Shown one piece after another: positions 32,795 to 43,718 of a stretch of 64,000 bases of DNA. This DNA comes from Paraconiothyrium sp. Pb-2020. Its lineage: Eukaryota; Ascomycota; Dothideomycetes; Pleosporales; Didymosphaeriaceae. The stretch's first letter is position 1. Every line of letters begins with the position of its first letter. Made by a program: the position numbers and the translations under genes. Where the stretch lies: positions 372,001 to 436,000 of the forward strand of contig JAJUBI010000003.1 in assembly GCA_022419385.1 (NCBI GenBank), in the 5' to 3' direction. The notes under the pieces were generated by a model. The model searched no databases, was not told the origin of the DNA, and was given only the letters and a program-made list of their open reading frames with translations.

Positions 32795-35152
32795 GGCGCT
32801 CTATGCGATCCCACGTGCAATCTATGCTCGGATAGTCGACAGGGTCCGTTTGGAGCAAACGAACAGACGCAGAACTTCTAGGATGCGCCAGAAGCTGCGG
32901 TTCTATCCAGCTCAGCGTCGTGAGAAGAAGATGCCAACCAGAAAACTATAGAGGTAGCGTTCACGAAGCCATGCTGCATAGCGGTGAGGGTGGCAGTGTG
33001 ACTTGATAACGTGAAGGCTGTTGTGGATATTCGCGAGCTTGGACCCGCGTTCATTGGTGGACTGACGTCACCGGACCCTCAGCGTGCTTGCGCACGCCAC
33101 TCAAGTATAAGATCACTACGAGTCTACGACCGTGATCCGGGGTAGAGCCTCATGTGACTATCCGTGCAGCACACCTTCAACGCGTTTACCGCCGGTGTTG
33201 CAACTTTCGGTTCTAGAAGTTGTCCCGCCGTTGTCGTCCTGGACTTCACATTGTACGACAAGTATGATTCTATCTTTACTTGATTATACTTTCTGCAGCA
33301 CGTCAGAACCGGGGCGACGATATCCATCGTTGTCTCGTCCGAAAGCATTCGACCTGGATCTACCCCCTCGTGTCAACGCCAACATCAGTACCTTGCCTAC
33401 TCAAGACTCTGGATAGTAATCATAGCTCAACTCAGCGAGACTATGATCTCCGACTTCAGAAGGCTTCGCATCTAGGAAGCTACCACCGTCCTTCCAGTTG
33501 ACGCGAGAGCTACCTTCGCTGCGTCACTGCAGGAAAGTTAGTGGAGAGATTGACTAATGTCCCAATAACGATGCTTAGATCTGCGTGTGTATCGTACACG
33601 CCAGCATGTAACGCGTTTTCTGCGGGTGGAGATGCCTCGCTATCCTTGTTTACTGTACAAGCGGTGGACCTCGATGGATAAGATCGACGCCTAAGATAAG
33701 ACCCGAGACCCTGAAAGGTTGAGCCGCACAGACGCCCAACACCACGAGCGTTCGACCGCTGATCTTTACAGAGTCTGGATGATCTCAGGGCCTAAGATGC
33801 ACGTCATTCTTCCCACGAGGCTGCGACACCATAATATCATTGAACTGTGATATCTACATCTCTAGACACCCCAATACTTCACACTTGCCTGCGCAGACTC
33901 GCCGGTATAATTGCCATTTCTACCTAGCGCGCACCCGGATCGGCCGATGCCCTTTTCGCACCCACACCTTCATTTCTTCGCGCTCCTGCGCTGTCGCGCG
34001 CGCCTAGTGTCCAGCGCCTGCGCTTGTGGCGCGGCCGTGTTTCTAATCTTATCGCTTCCTCAAGTCGCTCCTCGAGTCGCCATTACTCCCAGAGCGAGAG
34101 CAGTCGAATGCGTCGAATCAACGTGCAGCATAGCTTGTAACAGTGACATGGGAATGCCGGGCCGCTGACACGGTTCCTCGCAGGTAACAATACTTACATC
34201 CGGAATCGTTCAATCACCCGCTTCCATCTGCAACAATCGAACGTTTACCCCTGGCAAGCGGCTGGACATTGCCGAAGAGCGACTAGCCCGACTCGCTGCA
34301 TCGCTTTCCCACGAAGCTAACGACAATAGTTCCTGGCTTCTCGCACGCTTCGCAGCCAGCCACGGAATAGAGAGATGTGGGAAATACCTTATGCGCGCCG
34401 GCGTGGCATCTGTTCCTAGCATATGGTCGTTTGGTGGACTCCGAATTGTGCTTTATCCATACAGCTCAAATGTCATGGGTAGGGAAGTACAATGCGAGAG
34501 TCCTGCGACCGCCGCAGTGGGTTCAGCCCTAAAGACCCCGGGGTGGAGCTCTAGAATGGCTCCTAGCTTCTACTTTGGGACCACGATACAACTCGATTCG
34601 TCCAAGCGAGCACTGCTGCCTACTAGATGCCGTTCGCGAACCACTTAGACGGGGTACAGCAAGCCACAATTGGGATTCAATCACACTCACTACAACCACC
34701 CCGACGCGAACAGCCGCTTAGTTCCCATGAGGCGTGGTCATCCACAGTAGGGCCTTGTGCTATTCGCCTGTTCCTGAATTTTCCAAGCGGACTGCATGAA
34801 TACGAAGGAAGACGGCAGCTTGTGCCGCAAGATGCAGAACACACTTCGATACCGGCCCCGCCGACGCTTCTGCAGGTACAGAAGGTGATGGAAAGCTAAC
34901 ATCGTGCAATTTCCCATGTTCTTTTCTCTTATCGTTCCCTACCGTCACTCAGTCGTTCAGTGCTTCGTCGTCAAGGTTGAACTAGGTCACACCTAGTCCT
35001 CCTCCCACACTCCCTAATCCAACAGCAGCTGTTTGGCTTGCGTCCCTTCGTTGCAGAAACGTCCATCACGCTCACTACTGGCCATACTATAGGCCGTCCG
35101 ATCGCTATCACGGTATAATTCTCCGTTTCTAATTATTAATTCAAATCCGACC
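32795..35152. other. Gene-poor region, 2.4 kb
   Basis: No gene supported. Small frames at 33132-33501, 33911-34168 and 34391-34899 lack motifs and splice structure. AT-rich stretch (TTTCTAATTATTAATTC) just before the chitinase start. Confidence 0.5.
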
Positions 35153-38013
35153 ATGTTCACTCAATCTATCGCCCTCAGCCTTCTGGCTTCTGCGGTTTCT
35201 GCGTTCGATGCGTCCACCAGCACCAATGTTGCTATGTACTGGGGACAGGGAAGCTCTCAGATCTCTCTCACGGAGCTCTGCAATGACCCTAGTGTTGACA
35301 TTGTCAACATGGCTTTTGTGAACGGGTTCCCCAAGCGGAGGGGTGAATACCCGTCAACCAACTTCGGTATGTATATGATATCGACTTGTATTACCTGAGA
35401 TGCCCCATGGCGCCTATGCTACCGACGGTGTGATCATCTCGAGGCTAACTACTTTATAGCGAACGCATGCGATGACATTTGGTATACTGACGACTTCGGC
35501 AACCTGTCTGGTCTTCGCTCAAGCTGCCCCACAATCCCAGAAGGCATCCAGACTTGCCGTAACAACGGCAAGAAGGTTTTGCTTAGCATTGGTGGAGGGT
35601 CCCCCATCGACTACTACCTCAAGAGTAAAGACATCGCAGAATATCTCGCAGACTTCCTCTGGGGCGCTTTCGGACCTCCTGACGATGACTGGAAGGCACA
35701 AAACAAGCCGCGTCCTTTCGGCGACCAGTATGTCGATGGTTTCGACCTGGACCTCGAAGCTTTCATGGACCCGGCTCCGTTTGACGGATATCTGTCCGCC
35801 AACTACAATCACCTAGTCAACAGGTGGAAGAACGTGCTCTTTCCGTCCAAGGCAGGCGACTTTTACATCTCGGCCGCACCACAGTGCATTGTTCCAGACT
35901 CGAGGCTGGCCGACGCCATTAGCCAATCGCACTTCGATTTCGTGTTCGCGCAGTTCTATAACACGCCTCTGTGCAACGCACGAAGAGGCTACGAAGGCAT
36001 ATCTACCGGTGTCACGACGTTTACCTTCGACGCCTGGGTCGCATGGCTCAAGCTCCATTCTACCGTCAACCCTAAAGTGAAGCTTTACCTTGGTCTCCCC
36101 GCGGACAAGCTCGCTGCTCCATACGACCAATCTGCCTACCTCGAACCTTTCGAGGCCAACGACGTCATCAAGAAATACAAGAACAAGTACCCTGAGATGT
36201 TCGGTGGTGTCATGCTGTGGGAAGCCACCTTCAGTGCCGAGAACACCTGCAGCGGCACCACATACTCGACAAACATCAAGGCTATCCTTCAGGGCTCCTA
36301 CTACCCCGAAGTCTGTCCCACTCCTACCTCGTCCATCGCATCCACTAGCTCCGCTGTTCCAACCCCAACTGCTATCAGCCCCGACGGTTCTTGTGGCCCC
36401 AAGAGTGGTTACACTTGCGCAGGATCTGCGTTTGGTCAATGCTGCAGCAAGTACAATTACTGTGGTAGCTCGGAGGCTTACTGTGGTGTGGCCAACTGCA
36501 TCCCTCTGTTTGGAAACTGTGGTGTGTCTAGCAGCAGCAGCTCGGTTGTTACAACCATCACTTCTAGCGCTGTCATTTCGTCCTCCAGCGTTGCCTCATC
36601 CTCGAGCGCCGTCTCTTCTTCCAGCGTCGCCACGTCTTCCAGCGCTGCCACGTCTTCCAGCGCTGCCACGTCTTCCAGCGCTGCCACGTCCTCCAGCGCG
36701 GTTACATCCTCCAGTGCAGCCTCGCCCTCCAGTGTCGTCTCTTCGTCCAGCGTTGCCTCATCTCCAGTGTCGTTCTTCATCCAGTCGTCGTCTCTTCGTC
36801 CAGCGCCGTTTCTTCGTCCAGCGCCGTTTCTTCATCCAGCGCCGTTTCTTCGTCCAGCGCCATTTCTTCGTCCAGCGTTACCTCATCCTCCAGCGTTGCC
36901 TCGTCCTCCAGCGTTGCCTCATCCTCCAGCGCCGTCTCGTCCTCTTCGAGTATCCCTCTCAGCACGAGATCGTCTTCTGTTGCGACCCCCAGCGTCTCTG
37001 TTCCGATCCCCACGGGCAACTCCACTACCGTCTACCCGTCTGGCACTGGAGTCAGCACTCCTGGCCCCATCGGAACCGGCGCTTCCAGCATCATCTCCTC
37101 CTCCAGCGTCGTCAGCAGTCCCTCTGCGCCTTACCCCGTCTTCAACGGTACGCATTCTGCTTACCCCACCGCTGCTTCCTCGACTACTGAGCACGGCTAC
37201 CCTGTCTACACTGGTCCTGGTTACGTTGTGCCCACGTCTAAGTCGGCTCAAGGCTATGCTGTTCATACCTCCAAGGCAGGTCAGGGCTACCCTGTGAAGT
37301 CCAGCCAAGGTCACGACTACTCTGTCGGCAAGCCTTCCGTCACCAGCAAGCCTGGCTATGCTGCTTCCTACCCTGCCCCTGCTAAAACTACCTGCATCAC
37401 CACGACCTACGTTGATGTCTGTGAGACTGGCTTCACATCCATCACCGCGACCATCACCAAGACATATACTGGTGTTGCCCCCAAGCCCACGCCCAACGAG
37501 ATTCCTGAGGGCTGGTACACCACTGTCACTGTCTGCAACCACTGCGGACCCAGAACCACAACCGTGACTCTGACCAAGCCTTACCAGACTTCGACTGAGG
37601 CGGCGTACCAAACTCCTTCTTCTCCGGCCGGACAATCTGCAGGCAAGGGTAGCTATCCCGCAGCCCAGCCCTCGGAAGCGGTCTACGTCCCTGGAAAGCC
37701 CGCCGGTGAGAAGACAGTCAGTGTGACGAGCAAGATCTACATCACCGTCGTCCCTGTCCCTGCGTCCGAGGTCCCTGGATACAGCGCAGCAGCCACTCCT
37801 ACGCCTTACGTCCCTGTTAATGGCACTGTGGCATACGTTTCCAGCGGAATGGCCAGCAGCACTGGCAAGGGCGCTGCAGCTTACACTGGTGCTCCTGTGT
37901 CTTCTTACAAGCCAGTTTCTTACAAGCCAATTCAATATGAGGGTTCTGCGAGCAGATTCAGGGTTGGTGTGAGCGGCTTTGTGGTTTTGCTTGCAGGTGC
38001 TCTTCTCTTGTAG
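35153..38013 (+). CDS. GPI-anchored class III chitinase (GH18 + CBM18), frameshifted in Ser-rich repeat
   Basis: Cell-wall chitinase hydrolysing beta-1,4 GlcNAc polymers. Exons 35153-35366 and 35460 onward. Signal peptide MFTQSIALSLLASAVSAF; a GH18 class III domain with AMYWGQGS, VLLSIGGG and the catalytic DGFDLDLE (Glu near residue 170); GGVMLWEATF near the barrel end. A CBM18 chitin-binding module at about 380-430 has CGPKSGYTC, FGQCCSKYNYCG and AYC. Then a Ser/Ala/Val repeat begins. Near 36760-36800 the frame shifts by a net minus one: the 5' frame drifts into Arg/Pro/Leu-rich sequence and stops at 37297. The true continuation (more Ser repeats, VYPSGTGV, TTTYVDVCETGF, GEKTVSVTSKIYITVV and a hydrophobic GPI tail GFVVLLAGALLL) lies in the next frame and ends at 38013. 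Confidence 0.85.
36570..36950 (+). repeat. Ser-coding minisatellite, 18-base unit
   Basis: Tandem 18-base units such as TCTTCCAGCGCTGCCACG (about four between 36630 and 36700) and TCGTCCAGCGCCGTTTCT (about four between 36795 and 36880) encode SSSAAT or SSSAVS blocks. The chitinase frameshift falls between these two groups. Because the unit is a multiple of three, unit gain or loss would not alter frame; the break must be a small indel. Confidence 0.85.
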
Positions 38014-39460
38014 ACTATTGAGTCTTCTTTCGAGGATCTCGTGTAAGGCCTCTGTTCAATTTTCTTACGTTTTCAGATTTGATGAATGGATGGACTTGTT
38101 GATGATATTGGGTGGATTACGGTAAACACAGAAATGTGCATTCTATACGTATATGCCGACTTCGGTAGTTTCCAACGTGAGTCAGTGTCTGTCTTACTTC
38201 GCGTACCTGAGACCTGCATGTGAACTCGAGGCTGTCGTTCATGCTTGGCCCTAGATTACAGCCGCAAGACGGCGGTTTCAGTGGACTCGACCGTTGTCCG
38301 GACTTGTACAAATTCGTCCTTCGACTGAACAGTGACCGACGTTTTAGCTGCCAAGCGTCTCTTCTCCGTTATGTAGCGTCCCAATTTCCCCTCGATGCTA
38401 ACGAAGGGCCGATGCGAGGGAAATGGCTGTTTGCGTCATTGATTGGCTGCGGCAGTGGGCTCGCAGGCGAGGGAGAAAGTCATGGCGAGAACGGTGTCTC
38501 AATAAGTGTCCACCCTTGCTTGCCCGCCTCGAGAATTTTGCTGCAGAGACAACTCCATCTCATGAACCTTTGCAATTTCCCTCGCATGTCTCGTCGGCCA
38601 TGCCCGCCGCCGTCGGGCTCTCCTCTCGCCAGCCATGGTAGAGGGAGCCATTCCGAAGAGAGCCTCGGGCGACATGGGCAGATGCCGCCAAGTATGCAAC
38701 TGTGCGCTGGCACAACGAACGGCCATGACACTCGTCGCCTAGTTGCAGCGCACACAGTCAATTGCGCGTGCATCCAATGCACAGTGGCCCTCAATTGACC
38801 CCGTCGACGGTATCCCAGTGAGCAATTCGCGCTCCGCCTCCGGGCCCGCCATTGCCCAACCACGAATCCGCAACGCACGTCGTCTGCCATGCCCAGCGCC
38901 TGACAACACTTGCCTCCTCGCGATTGCCCGGCGACCTCTCGTTCTCGCGCGCCTCGCAGCGCTCTGTCGCCGCCTGCACAGCCGCTGTGGCTGATTGCAG
39001 GTGAGGCCTGGCGGTGACGTTGCCGTCTCGATACGCGACGACCTGGCAGCGCGGCGGCAAGACGCACCTCAACGGAGACGACACTCGCGCCGCTCAAAAG
39101 CACACGCGCAGAAAGAGTCGGTGAAGCATGCCCGGCGATTCGTGGAGCGTTTCTTGTTTGCGAAAGTGTATGTATACGTCGTTTCCTGCGCGTCCCAGCC
39201 TCCCAATTACGGCTCACGACAGCACCAACCACCCCAACCACCTATCTAATACCTTGTGCACCCGGCAATGGCACTGCTCCCTGCCATCTCCATCACTAAC
39301 AGTGTGCTATCCAGGCATTGCAGCATTCCTCCAGCCGTCTCGCTAGTCTCAGGACTGCGTGCGCCCCATCCGACCCAGCTCTCCCACAGCTGCCCCATCT
39401 CGCAATACCACCAAACCTCTCGCCGGCGGCCGTCGCCTCTGGCGGTGCTCGATTGCGTAG
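38014..39460. other. Intergenic, 1.45 kb
   Basis: Chitinase 3' flank and upstream region of the coiled-coil gene. It should contain the first exon and start codon of the latter, which I could not fix; candidate ATGs lie at about 39128 and 39268. Other long frames on both strands look spurious. Confidence 0.45.
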
Positions 39461-41995
39461 CAGCAGTCCGGGCCCGTCAAATTGACGTCTCCCGTGCCCG
39501 ACGCGTCCAACCTGCACCAACTCACGCAGCCCATCTCTGACGATACCCACGATAACGACCCTCCCGCATACGAACCATACACTACATCGTTACAGCAACG
39601 CCAGCAGCAGGCTGCCGAGTTCTTCAGGCAACAGCACAATTATTCGCGAGCTTCGAGCTCTGAAGGCAGCGCCGCGCACAGTCTTCGTCGAACACCGAAC
39701 ATCGAGGACGTCCGCCAACGGTTCCGCTCTCCGAGCCCAATTGTACCGCAACCGAACCAGCGCACCGTACGCTTTGCCGCCGAATATCCGCACCTGAGTC
39801 CTGGTCCAGTCGAAGGCCTTCGCGCGCAAGATTCTGGCCCCCAATTCGAATTCGAGCCGCATCCAGCGCTAAGAATCTCGCAGCGGACTGCATCTGCGAT
39901 CCGCTTTGTGCTCGAAGAAGCCATCCGTTCACCGTATCCATTCACTCCAGACCTTGCTGAGGAGAACGCGTCTATGTCAGATTTGACAGGCGGGGGTAAT
40001 GGGCGCGCTGCCAATGGCGGCGCGCGCACTGGAGGCCCTGTTCCTGTCACCCAGTCAGACCGTCCCAACATCTTGACGCCACAGATGATCATGAATAATC
40101 GTCGCCAGCGGGAAGCGCGGCGAGAGGCTGAGGAGGAACGAAAGGCACAGGAAGAACGAAGGAGAAGCGCAGAACGGAGAGCTCAAGCTGCTGGCGTTGC
40201 AGGCGCCCCCGTAAATCCCGATGCGGGGATGCAAAGACAACAACCACAACCACAGCAAACCTACGATAGCGGTTATGGCTCGTACGGACCACAAGGCGCG
40301 ACTTCGAGGCAGCCCACAGCTCCAGCGGCGGCCACACTGCCCCCTTCAGGTCGCACACAGGATACAACATCCGGTGCGCAGTCTAGCAGGCCGCGCGCAA
40401 ACTCCCAATCACAGCAACAGCCTCGTCCTGTTCAGCCACCCTCGTCTACCGCGCAAGCTGGGTCATCCAGACGACCACCACCCGCACAACATACTAGGAA
40501 TCCTTCTGCTCCCACCACATCAGCGCCTATTGGTACTTCTGCCCCTCCACAAGCTCCGCCTATACCAGGTGCTGCTTCATCCTCTCAGCCGCGCCAATCT
40601 ACGGCTTCGAATTTTCCACATGCTTTTGAACGGTGGGAAACGCTTTCTTCTCATTGGGAAGGTCTTACATCCTATTGGATACGGAAGTTAGAGTCAAATA
40701 CGGATGAAATGCGTAATCAACCCCTCGTTCAGCAACTGTCTCGTCAAATCACGGATCTGTCAGCTGCAGGTGCAAATCTATTTCATGCAGTCGTTGAGTT
40801 ACAGCGGCTCCGGGCATCATCTGAGCGCAAGTTTCAGCGATGGTTCTATGACCATCGCCAGGAGCAAGAGCGGGCGCAGGAACGTGAAGCTCAGCTTGAG
40901 AACACGATAAGAGAGGAACGTGCTGCGCGCAATCAGGCCGTGGCTGACATGGAGCGTCTGGCGACCGAGAAGAGGAATGCGGAACGATCCGTGCAAGAGA
41001 TGAAGCGCGAATTGCAAATATCTAAAGAAGAGGCAAGAAGAGCGTGGGAAGAACTTGGACGACGCGAGCAGGAGGAACGTGATCGTGTCTTCTCCTTGCG
41101 GGACGGACAGCCTACTATGATAGGCGGCGTTCAGGTGCTTCCGACGGCTCAGGCGATGGGCAGGCATGGCAGCGTCCGCTCGCACGGGGACGACACCTAT
41201 GGTGGAAGCTCAAGCGGTCCGGGTATTGAGCAGCATTATTCGTACGAAGAAGGGCAATCGCCGACGGATACTGATCCATTCACGGAAGGACGTCACCATG
41301 AGCCTGAGGCTAAACCAGTCGCTCAGGGCACATATGTTCCCTCGGGTGCTGGCCCTTCGGCCTTATATCAGCCAGGATATTCGCAAGCAGCCGAACAGCC
41401 CCAGATTCCCGCCCCTCTTCGCCCTCAACAGGCATCTAGTGGGCACCAAGGACCGAGCGCCGAACAAAAGTTCTCACAGGAACCTCGAACTTCGCAGCCG
41501 GAAGCCTTCTACCAACAGCCAGAAGCGTACCTCCATCGGGACACAGCGGGAGATCCAGAAGACGAGCGCTCACAAATAACCTCACACGCCGAGGAGGAAA
41601 CCTCAGAAGGCGAAGACGAATATGCCATAGACGAAAACGGCAACTACATCCTCGATGCCTCCGGGCACCGCGTTCCCTTCCGCGCACTCCGCCGACAAGA
41701 CTCGGATGAATACGACGTGCAAGAAGACCGGCGGCGCGAGATTGAGCACCTGCAGCGCTACGGCAGTGCGGTGACAGATCCCAGCAGGTACGCTACCACG
41801 TCGTCGGCGGGATCAGGCCACCATGGCGCCTTCCCAACGAGCAGCGCGCCTGATTACAGCGGCTCCGGATACGGGAGTGAGTGGACGGGTATGAGGCATC
41901 ACCATCCGACAAGGCTAAGCGACGTCATGGAAGAAGACGAGAGAAGTAGAACGAGCCCGAGTAGAGCGAGCCAGGCAAGCCGCGGGTGGGCTTGA
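39461..41995 (+). CDS. Disordered Gln/Ser/Pro-rich protein with central coiled coil; 5' end unresolved
   Basis: A conserved-looking fungal protein without a recognised name. One long exon runs from after an in-frame TAG at 39458 to the stop at 41995. It has no ATG until 39974, yet the earlier part looks coding (NDPPAYEPYTTSLQQRQQQ). An upstream exon joined at an acceptor near 39466 (GCAGCAG) is therefore likely. Order: PPAY motif; acidic and Pro-rich disorder; a basic helix at about residues 205-245 (RRQREARREAEEERKAQEER); Gln/Pro/Ser-rich linker; a folded block WETLSSHWEGLTSYWIRKLE and ITDLSAAGANLFHAVVELQR; then coiled coil from SERKFQRWFYDHRQEQER to about AWEELGRREQEERDR. The tail is acidic and disordered. 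It is probably a cytoplasmic scaffold (inference). Confidence 0.75.
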   Translation, partial: QQSGPVKLTSPVPDASNLHQLTQPISDDTHDNDPPAYEPYTTSLQQRQQQAAEFFRQQHNYSRASSSEGSAAHSLRRTPNIEDVRQRFRSPSPIVPQPNQRTVRFAAEYPHLSPGPVEGLRAQDSGPQFEFEPHPALRISQRTASAIRFVLEEAIRSPYPFTPDLAEENASMSDLTGGGNGRAANGGARTGGPVPVTQSDRPNILTPQMIMNNRRQREARREAEEERKAQEERRRSAERRAQAAGVAGAPVNPDAGMQRQQPQPQQTYDSGYGSYGPQGATSRQPTAPAAATLPPSGRTQDTTSGAQSSRPRANSQSQQQPRPVQPPSSTAQAGSSRRPPPAQHTRNPSAPTTSAPIGTSAPPQAPPIPGAASSSQPRQSTASNFPHAFERWETLSSHWEGLTSYWIRKLESNTDEMRNQPLVQQLSRQITDLSAAGANLFHAVVELQRLRASSERKFQRWFYDHRQEQERAQEREAQLENTIREERAARNQAVADMERLATEKRNAERSVQEMKRELQISKEEARRAWEELGRREQEERDRVFSLRDGQPTMIGGVQVLPTAQAMGRHGSVRSHGDDTYGGSSSGPGIEQHYSYEEGQSPTDTDPFTEGRHHEPEAKPVAQGTYVPSGAGPSALYQPGYSQAAEQPQIPAPLRPQQASSGHQGPSAEQKFSQEPRTSQPEAFYQQPEAYLHRDTAGDPEDERSQITSHAEEETSEGEDEYAIDENGNYILDASGHRVPFRALRRQDSDEYDVQEDRRREIEHLQRYGSAVTDPSRYATTSSAGSGHHGAFPTSSAPDYSGSGYGSEWTGMRHHHPTRLSDVMEEDERSRTSPSRASQASRGWA

Positions 41996-43718
41996 GGGAA
42001 CCTAATAAGACGAGCGAGAATATACTTTTCAGAGGATATATTTTGGCTTGTAAAAGTGCAAGAGGTGCATTTGCGAGGGCGTTTTTGTGGGCGGGAACTT
42101 TGTCGTTGGTTTCAAACGGGTACTATACTAATGTTGCGATTCCGGGCGCCGGAGTGTCTGTCTAGCTACCTATGGTAGAAGACGAGATACGAGGGCGCGG
42201 TTTGAGATATATATTTCCTTCCTTCGAGCCTTGAGCATCCGTCCGCGTCCATGAAATACCGTACCTTTCGATCGCCGTCCGTCCGTGCCGTCCTCGCCTT
42301 CGCTCCCTCCGCCTACCATTTCACGGAGTCGGTCCATCTAACAGCGTATTTTCACGAGCACCGCCTAATTCGCCATGCATGTGTTCTGGCATCGCCTTCC
42401 ATCGAACATACCCTACGACCTTTTCAAACCATAATCTCGAATTCTGCATAGCATAGCAGCTTATACCCTTGCTCCTGCTCCTGTCTTATCAGCTACCCTC
42501 TGGCATAGCGTGTACTCTTCGGGTCTTATTGCTGGGGATAATTCCTCACGGCAGCCGACTTGTTCTGTTTGCGTACGTATTGGCGTTGTGTGTTTTTCTG
42601 GGTTGTACGTTCGCCGTGTATGAGTATTTCTTGTAGCGATGGTGTTGGTTTGGGTTGGGTTGGGATTGTAGCTGGGTGGGCTAGTTAGGTATAGGAATTT
42701 AAGGTGTATGGTTTTGAGATGGGCGTGTTGTAGCGTGATAGTTTGTGAGAGATTGCCGTGAGTGCTGAGAATCGCGATGATATGCAAGGCTGATTTGCCT
42801 TGAGCTGAGAAATACAAGGTCCATCTTGATGGTCAGAGGGTAGTCAGGGCTGATGAGTGGCCAGTCGTGATCAGTCGTGAGTGGGCAGGTTCATGATATT
42901 ATGGGGAGCGGTAACTTCTCCAAAAACGGCGGACTCTCGATTCTGCTAACTTGGATCCCGATTTGATCTCTGCCAAGTCATGAGCGGACACGACTTCAAT
43001 ATAGAAAGTATGCTTCCGTTCGTAGAGGGCATTTGTCTCACCTTCCTAATTGGCAAATTAGCTTCACCTGCAATGCATGTTACTCCGCCCACTGGCATCT
43101 GGTCGGCTACAGCAGCACCACGATTCTACTTCACTATCGAGTCGGTTGGTGGGACTGAATGCTCTCGAGAGCTGCTGGAACCTTTCGACTGTCTTGCGCT
43201 TTTGCTAATTTCCTAGGCTACCTCTCATTTGCATGATAGTGACGTAGCGAAGCAATCGATGTCGGCACTGCTTTTTCAGCCTGATGCCGCGCGACACTGG
43301 CCTTGCAGACAGCCCCCAAACTATAATTGAGGTGATTGGTCCGCAACCAGCTCACCTAAGCCAAGGCATCTGTTCTCAGTCTAGCCTATATACCGGAGGT
43401 TCTTAGGCGAATTGATCGTGTTCTTGCAGCAGTGGAACAGGCTCCACGAACCAGATCTACCAATCATATTGGCATCGCGCTCACCATCGGTGTGCCATGA
43501 TCTATGACATGCCGCCTATCATTCCCATACTTTTCGGCCTCTTATAATCTACGACTTAAAATAGTGGCTTGCGGAGTCGGCTGCCAGTGTGGAGTCTCTC
43601 CCGACGTATTGGTTAGCGGTCACCAAACTACTAGATACACGTAATCCGGGCAAGTGTATCAAGGTCCTCTTCCACTGAGAATTGGCAAAGCGCAGATGCC
43701 ATATGTTCGACTGCCGTC
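41996..43718. other. Intergenic, 1.7 kb
   Basis: No gene supported. 42640-42690 has closely spaced GGG runs (TGGGTTGGGTTGGGATTG then CTGGGTGGG), a possible G-quadruplex. A TATATA word lies near 43388. Confidence 0.5.

Noticed and set aside
36090..37190. 366-codon Pro/Leu/Arg-rich frame over the chitinase repeat, and acidic minus-strand frames
   Set aside because: Alternative-frame readings of the Ser-coding 18-base repeat, not separate genes.
38480..39241. 253-codon minus-strand frame
   Set aside because: Arg-rich, no motif, overlaps other chance frames in both orientations.
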